Assembly (NCBI GenBank): GCA_900541355.1
Contig: UQJU01000070.1
Location: 1-5,668, forward strand
DNA length: 5,668 nt
Reading direction: 5' to 3'
Source of the DNA: Candidatus Avelusimicrobium fimicolum
GTDB taxonomy: Bacteria > Elusimicrobiota > Elusimicrobia > Elusimicrobiales > Elusimicrobiaceae
Both the position numbers and the translations under genes were made by a program. Below the pieces are notes generated by a model, which saw nothing but the letters and a program-made list of their open reading frames with translations, had not been told where the DNA came from and did not search any database. Below are positions 1-4,608 of this stretch, one piece after another (positions within the stretch are counted from its first letter, which is position 1; every line of letters begins with the position of its first letter).

Positions 1-10
1 GATTTCGCCT

Positions 11-1114
11 TCAGCCGCATACGCCATGCATGCCGCCCCGATGGATAATACTGCCGCCGCCGCACATTTCCGCCCGCTTGTTGGCATATTGAGCAGGGTA
101 CAAAGAAACCCCGCCGAAAGGCACCTCTGTTACGCAAAAGCCCAGTTGGCGCAAGCGGTCAATAACGCCCCCGCCGCACCCGGCATCCACAAATACACCG
201 TCCGGACGGAAGATATTTATCTGCCGAGCGGCTCTGTCGGCCAACGTCATATTGTCAAGCCGCCGGAATACCAAGGGCGCAAAGGCCTGCAAACCCTGGC
301 GGCAGAAAATAACACTTCTGTCATCACCGAAGCGTGCCGGGTCAATGCCCATAATTTTAGGGGCAAAGCACACCTCCGCCGGGCTGTACGAGCGGGAACA
401 GGCAGACAAAACAGAATCTATGGGAATTAACACATTTTCAGCACTTGCGGTAAAATCACACAAATATTCCTGGCGGAAAATAGTATCCGGCGTTTCATCT
501 TTCAAGCGTGCAAGTTCCGCGGGAGAAATGACACCCGATTCGTCCGCACGGAAAACCCCCGTCCACCACACAGCAGGTTCCGCCAAGGCAGATTTTTGCG
601 CCCGGTTAAACAATTCAAAAAAGGCGTTCTGCCCCTTAGGAGTTCCCATAAAAACGGCCCACCCCTCCCGCGACAAAAGCATCGGGCGGATAATTTCCGT
701 AAACACATCCGGCTTAATTTGCGCGTATTCGTCCAGCACTACACCGTCGGCATAGGTACCGCGCAGGGCATCGGGGTTATCGGCCCCGCACACCCAAATC
801 CGCGCGCCGTTAGGCAAACAGACAGCCAGTTCACTTTCGTTTACAGTAACGTCCGGCAAAGGCGCGGTATAGCGTTTGACATAATCCCAAGCAATCATTT
901 TGGCCTGCTTTAAAAAGGGGGCAATATAAAAATACCGCGCGTGAGGAAGCGGATTTTGCAATGCTTTTTTAAGCAAATGATTGACGGCACAAACTGTTTT
1001 ACCCAGTTGGCGGTGCGTAACCAATACGCAAAAGCGGTGGCTTTCCAACTGCGGGTGAATTTGCGCTTGGACCGGGCGCGGGGAATAGGGAATAACAATA
1101 GCGGCTTTGTTCAT
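11..1114 (-). CDS. terL: Phage terminase large subunit (TerL), C-terminus apparently frameshifted
   Basis: This is the packaging motor that pumps phage DNA into the prohead and cuts it. From the ATG at 1114 it is 367 aa. ATPase domain: variant Walker A HRQLGKT (residues 34-40), Walker B VVLDE (125-129) and coupling motif MGTPKG (156-161). RNase H-fold nuclease: MGIDPARFGDD (255-265, metal-binding Asp258) and VFVDAGCGGGVIDRL (307-321, Asp310). The usual NKRAEM(W) motif is at 345-350. The frame then reads an unlike tail of 17 residues and stops, so the third nuclease aspartate is absent. The break lies at a GGC repeat (53-61); both other forward frames stay open to the window edge, so a frameshift or sequencing error is likely. 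Start choice: the frame is open up to 1315, but the ATG at 1114 has a strong GGGAGG ribosome site and overlaps the terS stop as ATGA. Family identity is confident; whether it is functional is unclear. Confidence 0.88.
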   Translation of the reverse strand: MNKAAIVIPYSPRPVQAQIHPQLESHRFCVLVTHRQLGKTVCAVNHLLKKALQNPLPHARYFYIAPFLKQAKMIAWDYVKRYTAPLPDVTVNESELAVCLPNGARIWVCGADNPDALRGTYADGVVLDEYAQIKPDVFTEIIRPMLLSREGWAVFMGTPKGQNAFFELFNRAQKSALAEPAVWWTGVFRADESGVISPAELARLKDETPDTIFRQEYLCDFTASAENVLIPIDSVLSACSRSYSPAEVCFAPKIMGIDPARFGDDRSVIFCRQGLQAFAPLVFRRLDNMTLADRAARQINIFRPDGVFVDAGCGGGVIDRLRQLGFCVTEVPFGGVSLYPAQYANKRAEMCGGGSIIHRGGMHGVCG

Positions 1115-1512
1115 TTCGTTTCCTCCCAACGCACAACAATATCCGTATGAGGAACTTCCTCTTTTCCGTCCTTCCACCCCAACAGATTTTTGGCGGTAAA
1201 TACGGCAAAGGACGAGGAATAATTGCCACGCAGACTGTTTTGGATAAGGATATTTCCCTGTAAGTCGCGCGCTTTTTGGACGGCCAGACGGAAGGCGGGA
1301 TGCTTTTTTTCCCAAGAGGATAGAACCGCACAGGTAGTACCCAACATTTTGGCAAAAGCGGCAAAGGTGGGCAATTCGGCGGCGGTTTCCACCAGACTGA
1401 TACTGCCGTCGCGCTTTTGCACCTCGGTAACGCTAAACGGAGCCACATTAAAAAAAGCGAGCAGACGCTCGCAATACTCCGGCTGATAGGAGAGCGGTTT
1501 TTTAGCAGGCAT
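1111..1512 (-). CDS. terS: Phage terminase small subunit (TerS)-like DNA-packaging protein
   Basis: This is the DNA-recognition partner of TerL, which binds phage DNA and starts packaging. It is 133 aa, a normal length. The N-terminal YCERLLAFFNVAPFSV segment (about 13-28) leads to a stretch of the form LPTFAAFAKMLGTTCAVLSSWEKKHPAF (about 48-74). That reads as a helix-turn-helix of the type seen in gp3/P22-like small terminases. A helical SFAVFTAKNLLGWKD block follows (about 101-115). The ATG at 1512 is preceded by GGAG (complement of 1521-1524) at a spacing of 8 nt. The stop overlaps the terL start, so the two are translationally coupled. The order terS then terL is standard. The call rests on pattern resemblance plus position, and the position is the stronger argument. 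Confidence 0.85.
   Translation of the reverse strand: MPAKKPLSYQPEYCERLLAFFNVAPFSVTEVQKRDGSISLVETAAELPTFAAFAKMLGTTCAVLSSWEKKHPAFRLAVQKARDLQGNILIQNSLRGNYSSSFAVFTAKNLLGWKDGKEEVPHTDIVVRWEETK
1122..1127 (-). promoter_or_regulatory. Ribosome binding site of terL
   Basis: GGGAGG on the minus strand, 7 nt before the ATG at 1114 and inside the end of terS. It decides the terL start against the longer open frame reaching 1315, which has no comparable site and would overlap terS by about 200 nt. Confidence 0.8.
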
Positions 1513-1589
1513 ATAAAAAACTCCAAATAAGAATTACGGGGCTAATAAAAAGTCCCGTTTGGCATATTCGGAAAGTAAAAGGAAAGGAT

Positions 1590-1602
1590 GGGCGGTGCGC
1601 CC
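1590..1602 (-). other. Small GC hairpin in the terS leader
   Basis: A 5-bp stem GGGCG/CGCCC with a 3-nt loop lies just past the T-run of the promoter-proximal hairpin and about 80 nt before terS. No T-run follows it, so it is not a terminator by itself. Its role is unknown; it could matter for leader folding or simply be chance in a short GC-rich patch. The rest of the leader (1513-1589) shows only the terS ribosome site. Confidence 0.35.
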
Positions 1603-1608
1603 GGAGAT

Positions 1609-1643
1609 AAAAAAATTACAAACCGCTTTTTGCGCTTTGTAAT
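1609..1643 (-). terminator. Promoter-proximal hairpin plus T-run upstream of terS (attenuator or operator)
   Basis: On the minus strand ATTACAAA (complement of 1636-1643) pairs perfectly with TTTGTAAT (1615-1622). Inside, CGC/GCG pair after one mismatch, around an AAAAA loop, and six T residues follow (1609-1614). This is the shape of an intrinsic terminator. It starts only about 3 nt after the predicted transcription start of the strong promoter at 1653-1681. Most transcripts might therefore end at about 35-40 nt unless termination is overridden. The perfect dyad could instead be a repressor operator or a 5' stabilising hairpin. Confidence 0.6.
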
Positions 1644-1652
1644 TATATTTAT

Positions 1653-1681
1653 ATTATAGCAAAGTATTTTTTATTTGTCAA
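1653..1681 (-). promoter_or_regulatory. Perfect-consensus sigma70 promoter reading into terS
   Basis: TTGACA (complement of 1676-1681), a 17-bp spacer and TATAAT (complement of 1653-1658): an exact consensus match in both boxes and spacing, predicted start near 1646. It reads toward terS-terL. The -35 box lies in the last codons of the 106-aa ORF. A promoter this strong in front of terminase genes suggests a phage late promoter, normally held in check. Confidence 0.85.
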
Positions 1682-1991
1682 ATTTATTTTCCCAGCAAAA
1701 GAGATTTGCCTTAAAATCGCACGCATAAAAAGGCACGCCTTTGGGGCACAAAAAGGGCAAAAAATGCCGTTCTTTTACAAATTCCTGCCACGTTAAAAAG
1801 GAATTTTCATCCGGTAAATCTGCGCCGTTTTCTGCGGCAAAAAAGCGGTTATACACGCTTATTAGTTTTTGTAAACAGATGTCCCCCGCCGGCGAAGCCA
1901 AGCCCCCGCGCACCCCTTCCACCGGGGCAGACAAGCGCGAGGCCCGTGCAAAAATACAGTTTTCCAAATCAATTTTAGCGGATAAATTCAT
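1671..1991 (-). CDS. Hypothetical protein, 106 aa, upstream of terS
   Basis: I do not recognise this protein. From the ATG at 1991 it is 106 aa with ordinary composition: Leu/Phe-rich, cysteines at 12, 39, 82, 91 and 99, and aromatic stretches near the C-terminus (SFLTWQEFVKERHFLPFLC, then FYACDFKANLFCWENKF). There is no signal peptide or membrane segment. It may be real, because the codons look protein-like and the frame stays open. Against that, no clear ribosome site precedes the ATG and the yfcC terminator ends only about 11 nt upstream. It may rely on read-through, use another start, or be the remnant of a longer gene cut at a junction. Its end overlaps the terS promoter. In lambdoid phages the late antiterminator Q sits in this position, but no sequence feature supports that role. 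Confidence 0.5.
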   Translation of the reverse strand: MNLSAKIDLENCIFARASRLSAPVEGVRGGLASPAGDICLQKLISVYNRFFAAENGADLPDENSFLTWQEFVKERHFLPFLCPKGVPFYACDFKANLFCWENKFDK

Positions 1992-2002
1992 AAAAAGGAC
2001 GT

Positions 2003-2030
2003 AAAAAAGGCCCCTGCGAAAGGGGCCTTT
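2003..2030 (-). terminator. Rho-independent terminator after yfcC
   Basis: A perfect 9-bp stem, AAAGGCCCC (complement of 2022-2030) with GGGGCCTTT (2006-2014), around a 7-nt loop. The T-run continues to 2003 on the minus strand. It lies 17 nt past the yfcC stop. It separates the transporter from the phage-side genes and may mark the boundary between them. Confidence 0.92.
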
Positions 2031-2047
2031 AAACAAACCGAAACAGG

Positions 2048-3436
2048 CTACCAATGCAGTAAATAAGGCGGGATTAAGAGCAGCATAGAGAGCACAGCCA
2101 AAACAATTTGCAGGCCCAAATTCCACCGGGCCCATTTAAGCCAGGGAATCCCCGCCATACCGATAGCCGCCATTGTAACAGGGGCGGTAGGGATAATTGC
2201 GTTCGTCCAGCCTTCGCCAAACTGGTAAGCCAAAATGGATAGTTGCGGGCTGATACCCAATAAATCGGACAACGGAATCATCACAGGCATTGTCAGCACG
2301 GCTTGGCCGGAGCCGGACGCCACAAAAAAGTTGATAAACGTATGCGCCCAAAACATCCCTTCCACGGCAACCAAGGGGTGCTGTTGCCCAATAATCTGCA
2401 CAATGGCGTGCAATACGGTATCCAAAATGCGCCCGTCGGAAGCAATCACCACAATCGCACGCGCCAATGCAAGCATAATAGAGACGCTGACCATACTGCG
2501 CGCGCCGTCAATAATGGCATCCGTCGTTTGGTTTAAAGACAAGCGGCCAATCACAGCCGACACCAAGCCCACACCTAAAAACAGGCCGGAAATTTCAATA
2601 ATATACCAATGATACACCGCCACTCCATAAACAAGAGTGGCCATACCCAAGGCAAAAACTACCGAAATCCAAATATGCGAGGATTTAAAAGTCGGCTTTT
2701 CCAGCACGTTTAAATGCAGGTTTTTGCGTTTTTCCTTATCGGCCTCGTAAGTGATACTTTTAGTGGGGTTTTTGCGGACTTTTTCCCCATACCAAGTAAC
2801 AAACCCGATAACAACCGCCGTACAAATTGCCCACACCGCCGCACGGTAGCCCAAACCGGAATAAAGGGGCAACTGCGCAATCCCCTGGGAAATGCCGACT
2901 GTAAACGGATTCATAAACGCCGAGCCAAACCCCACCCACGCGCCTAAAAAGGGGATACTTACCCCCACCGCCGTATCATACCCCAAGGAGAGCGCAAGCG
3001 GGATAAACAGCGGGATGAAGATAAGGGTTTCCTCCTCCATACCAAACACCGCTCCGCCCAAGGAAAACAGTATCATACTGGCGGGAATAAAGAATTTTTT
3101 TAGCCCGTCTCTGCGCGAGAACAAATAACTTGTACCCAAAATCACGGCGTTTACCGTGCCGGTGCGTTCCAAAATGGTAAAAATCGCCCCGGTAATAAAA
3201 ATAAACACGATGATATCGGCGCAATCGCCAAAGGCCTTAGCGGGAGCCGTCAGCACGGCGGCAAGGCCCTGAGGGTTGGACTCCACTTTATGATAGGACC
3301 CGGCCACGGTATAGGAACGGCCGTCTTTTTGGACGGTGTTATACTGCCCGGCGGGCAGGAGGTACGTCAGCGCGGCCATAACCAGCATAATGGCAAAAAT
3401 TAGGCCGTAAATGTTAAGGGAAAAACCAGATTTCAT
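2048..3436 (-). CDS. yfcC: YfcC family (DcuC / ion-transporter superfamily) membrane transporter
   Basis: An inner-membrane secondary transporter of the YfcC/DcuC group (COG1288-type). Relatives are annotated as C4-dicarboxylate or arginine/ornithine carriers; the substrate cannot be read from the sequence. From the ATG at 3436 it is 462 aa, somewhat shorter than E. coli YfcC (about 506). It has some 11-13 hydrophobic segments, beginning NIYGLIFAIMLVMAALTYLLPAGQY (8-32). Family signatures: FGMEEET (131-137), GFGSAFMNPFTVGISQGIA (169-187), ASDGRILDT (332-340), FVASGSGQAVLTMPVMIPL (371-389) and FGEGWTNAIIPTAPVTMAAIG (406-426). The last two resemble the paired re-entrant substrate-binding loops of this superfamily. 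The frame is open to 3589, but the extra residues are not family-like and MKSGFSLNIYG is a typical N-terminus. No good ribosome site precedes the ATG; TATAAT lies 7-12 nt upstream, so a leaderless start is possible. The gene ends at a strong terminator. Confidence 0.93.
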   Translation of the reverse strand: MKSGFSLNIYGLIFAIMLVMAALTYLLPAGQYNTVQKDGRSYTVAGSYHKVESNPQGLAAVLTAPAKAFGDCADIIVFIFITGAIFTILERTGTVNAVILGTSYLFSRRDGLKKFFIPASMILFSLGGAVFGMEEETLIFIPLFIPLALSLGYDTAVGVSIPFLGAWVGFGSAFMNPFTVGISQGIAQLPLYSGLGYRAAVWAICTAVVIGFVTWYGEKVRKNPTKSITYEADKEKRKNLHLNVLEKPTFKSSHIWISVVFALGMATLVYGVAVYHWYIIEISGLFLGVGLVSAVIGRLSLNQTTDAIIDGARSMVSVSIMLALARAIVVIASDGRILDTVLHAIVQIIGQQHPLVAVEGMFWAHTFINFFVASGSGQAVLTMPVMIPLSDLLGISPQLSILAYQFGEGWTNAIIPTAPVTMAAIGMAGIPWLKWARWNLGLQIVLAVLSMLLLIPPYLLHW

Positions 3437-3442
3437 TTTTAC

Positions 3443-3448
3443 ATTATA
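3443..3448 (-). promoter_or_regulatory. Possible -10 box immediately before yfcC
   Basis: An exact TATAAT (minus strand) would place transcription start at or next to the A of the yfcC ATG, giving a leaderless mRNA. No convincing -35 box lies 16-18 bp upstream (the sequence there is GC-rich, near GGCGGA). This is a weak call, worth noting because the yfcC start has no ribosome binding site. Confidence 0.3.
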
Positions 3449-3480
3449 GATAATTTCCCTAATGCTCCGCCTAAAAATCG

Positions 3481-3567
3481 CTAATGGCGTAAAAAATCCG
3501 CCAGTTCGCGCAAAAAGCAGATGACGCCAACCGCCCCCACGAAGTAGAAAACAAAATATAGACACAT
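3481..3567 (-). CDS. Possible 28-aa single-span membrane peptide upstream of yfcC
   Basis: A short ORF begins with ATG at 3567 and ends with TAG at 3481, 44 nt before yfcC and in the same direction. The peptide is a hydrophobic stretch, LYFVFYFVGAVGVICFL (3-19), followed by the amphipathic tail RELADFLRH. That is a typical single-pass small membrane protein design. It could accompany the transporter or act as a leader peptide. There is no clear Shine-Dalgarno sequence before the ATG, and hydrophobic 28-codon ORFs do arise by chance. Confidence 0.35.
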   Translation of the reverse strand: MCLYFVFYFVGAVGVICFLRELADFLRH

Positions 3568-3580
3568 ATTTAGAAACCGC

Positions 3581-3658
3581 GGTTAGCAAAGTTAAGCCAA
3601 TCGGCCGGAAGCCTTTTTCACATAGGGCGGCTACGTTGGAATCTTAACTTTACTAACC
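3581..3658 (-). repeat. Long inverted repeat / rod hairpin in the yfcC leader
   Basis: Arms GGTTAGCAAAGTTAAG (3581-3596) and CTTAACTTTACTAACC (3643-3658) pair at 15 of 16 positions. The single mismatch is C-A in plus-strand RNA but a U-G wobble in minus-strand RNA, so a leftward transcript would have a continuous 16-bp helix. Further pairing continues inward: CCAA/TTGG after an AUU bulge, CG/CG after a single-base bulge, then GCC/GGC pairs. No T-run follows on the minus strand, so it does not look like a terminator. It could be a leader-RNA element, an RNase processing site, or the ends of a very small mobile repeat; I see no target duplication. Confidence 0.65.
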
Positions 3659-3674
3659 CAAACATCTTTTTATT

Positions 3675-3683
3675 TGCTACAAT
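3675..3683 (+). promoter_or_regulatory. Possible extended -10 promoter, plus strand
   Basis: TGCTACAAT fits an extended -10 (TGn followed by a near-consensus box), with a predicted start near 3690 at the edge of the 3687-3715 hairpin. No recognisable -35 box lies 16-18 bp upstream. If active, it would transcribe the hairpin chain rightward, exposing AGGA-type loops and reading toward the XRE gene. Confidence 0.3.
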
Positions 3684-3821
3684 AGACTTGCGTTCCCTGG
3701 CGGAAAACACGCAAGCAAGAGCGCACAAGCAATTATGCCGCAGGCGCGGCACGGGTTTAGAGGATTAAACCCTTGGTATGTTGCTTCTGTTAGGATAGAA
3801 ACAAGATTGTACGCCCGTAAG

Positions 3822-3845
3822 ATAAACAAGTTAGGGCTTGTTTAT
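3822..3845. promoter_or_regulatory. Perfect dyad ATAAACAAG-N6-CTTGTTTAT, candidate operator
   Basis: A 9-bp perfect inverted repeat with a 6-bp centre sits exactly at the predicted start of the leftward promoter (3853-3882). The wider motif GATAAACAAGTT (3821-3832) recurs at 3932-3943, over the XRE start codon. A related GAAACAAG is at 3798-3805. The placement suits autoregulation by the XRE protein and control of the divergent promoter. It would also fold as a 5' hairpin in the leftward RNA, so either reading is possible. Confidence 0.45.
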
Positions 3846-3849
3846 AAAT

Positions 3850-3876
3850 GTTAGTATAGTAAGTATTGTTAGTATT
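3850..3876. repeat. Three 9-nt phased repeats inside the leftward promoter
   Basis: GTTAGTATA, GTAAGTATT and GTTAGTATT occur head to tail at 3850, 3859 and 3868. They cover the -10 box and the whole spacer of the leftward promoter. Two-unit versions occur in the nearby inverted repeat (GTTAGCAAA GTTAAGCCA from 3582; GTTAGTAAA GTTAAGATT on the minus strand from 3657). Regularly spaced short repeats over a promoter are typical operator arrays, though AT-rich promoter DNA can also look repetitive by chance. Confidence 0.45.
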
Positions 3877-3882
3877 TGTCAA
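3853..3882 (-). promoter_or_regulatory. Strong leftward sigma70 promoter toward yfcC
   Basis: TTGACA (complement of 3877-3882), an 18-bp spacer and TATACT (complement of 3853-3858), with a predicted start near 3845. It is divergent from the XRE gene, whose ATG lies 48 bp from the -35 box. It is the best visible promoter for the hairpin leader and yfcC. Confidence 0.7.
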
Positions 3883-3929
3883 GCGTTTTTTGGGCCTAAT
3901 TGGGTCAAGGCATTTTTAGAGAGGAGCCA

Positions 3930-4568
3930 ATGATAAACAAGTTTGAAAAACAACTGGAAAAATGGAACGGCGGTGTATTGCGCGGAGCCCAAGCCAAGTT
4001 AGCAAGGCTCCTGCAAGTATCCACCGCTACGGTCGCCTTGTGGGCTACCGGGAAAAGACGCCCCTCCAAGGGATATGTGGCCCAAATGGCGCAACTTTTC
4101 GGGCTAGATGAGTTTTATATTATGCGGCTTTTTACCCCCGCTACCACCTATCCCGAAGTGAATCCACTTTCCCCTTTGCCTGCTTTACGCGACGCGCAAA
4201 CCCCGGAAAACACTTACACTGCTGACAATCCCGCCACGCAAAGCAACAGTGTTTCCGTACCGCTTTTGTCTGCCGTGCCTTTGCTCTACCCTGATTTAAC
4301 CGGGTGCGAGATAACCGAGTGGTGGACGCTCCCGCGCCAACGGGCACAAAGCGGGAAATACCTACTGGAATTGGACAACGCCCTGTGGCTTATTAAACCC
4401 ACTCACGAATTTTTAGACGGAAAAAAAATGCTTATTTCCGCCAAAGGCTCCTTTCTATTAGTCCAAGTGCAAGGCGCAACACTTTTGCAGGGTAACAGAC
4501 AGACCTTACCGACGGACCAAGCCCAGGCGCACGGTTTGGCGGTGTTAAAAATTAGTTATATAGTATAA
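3930..4568 (+). CDS. XRE-family regulator with degenerate LexA/CI (S24-like) C-terminal domain
   Basis: A 212-aa DNA-binding repressor of the phage CI layout. N-terminal helix-turn-helix: RGAQAKLARLLQVSTATVALWATGKRRPSKGYVAQMAQLFGL (18-59), with the recognition helix near STATVALWATGKRRP. A polar, Pro/Thr/Asn-rich linker follows (about 70-108). The C-terminal domain begins VPLLSAVPLLY (110-120) and continues TEWWTLP (129-135), YLLELDNALWLIKP (144-157) and a beta-rich end. The layout matches S24/LexA repressors, but the usual Gly-x-Ser-Met catalytic signature is replaced around LELDNALW. Self-cleavage is therefore unlikely and induction by RecA not expected. The ATG at 3930 follows AGAGGAG; a TTG at 3900 in the same frame has no site as good. 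It faces away from yfcC across shared operator-like repeats and is followed by a separate RNA unit. The role as a prophage or local repressor is inferred. Confidence 0.82.
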   Translation: MINKFEKQLEKWNGGVLRGAQAKLARLLQVSTATVALWATGKRRPSKGYVAQMAQLFGLDEFYIMRLFTPATTYPEVNPLSPLPALRDAQTPENTYTADNPATQSNSVSVPLLSAVPLLYPDLTGCEITEWWTLPRQRAQSGKYLLELDNALWLIKPTHEFLDGKKMLISAKGSFLLVQVQGATLLQGNRQTLPTDQAQAHGLAVLKISYIV

Positions 4569-4574
4569 TGCCCC

Positions 4575-4602
4575 TTGATTTTGGCCGAAACTCCGTTATA
4601 CT
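4575..4602 (+). promoter_or_regulatory. Sigma70 promoter of the orphan RNA unit
   Basis: TTGATT (4575-4580), a 16-bp spacer and TATACT (4597-4602), with a predicted start near 4609. It begins 7 nt after the XRE stop codon and no protein start follows it. Transcription would run to the terminator at 4969-5008. Confidence 0.75.
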
Positions 4603-4608
4603 ATTCAT

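Larger units (their letters stand above)
3582..3845 (-). ncRNA. Candidate structured leader or small RNA, yfcC-sense
   Basis: Downstream of the leftward promoter at 3853-3882 lies a chain of perfect hairpins: 3822-3845 (9 bp, starting at the predicted +1), 3781-3804 (8 bp including one U-G only on the minus strand), 3753-3772 (7 bp), 3736-3751 (6 bp), 3687-3715 (7 bp), and the rod at 3581-3658. Minus-strand loops read CCCUAA, AUCCUAAC, AUCCUC and GCCU. Two helices are intact only as minus-strand RNA, which favours this direction. It could be a cis-regulatory leader for yfcC, about 410 nt from promoter to ATG, or a free small RNA. I match it to no known riboswitch. The 3' boundary is arbitrary because no terminator is visible. 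Confidence 0.5.

Noticed and set aside
1115..1315. Longer TerL reading frame starting at 1315
   Set aside because: The added 67 residues overlap terS in another frame, are not terminase-like, and lack the strong ribosome site found before the ATG at 1114.
1741..2004. 87-aa plus-strand ORF
   Set aside because: Lys/Ser-rich shadow of the minus-strand 106-aa ORF with no ribosome site; it would also run into the yfcC terminator.
3437..3589. Extra N-terminal 51 residues on yfcC
   Set aside because: Composition is not membrane-protein-like, it is low in family resemblance, and MKSGFSLNIYG is a natural transporter N-terminus.
3727..3786. Plus-strand three-way junction enclosing the 3736-3751 and 3753-3772 hairpins
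   Set aside because: An outer helix can be drawn (about 3727-3736 with 3776-3786) but needs a bulge and two G-U pairs, and competes with the stronger 3781-3804 hairpin.
3687..3845. CRISPR-like array
   Set aside because: The repeated items are inverted repeats with different stem sequences, not direct repeats with unique spacers, and no cas gene is present.
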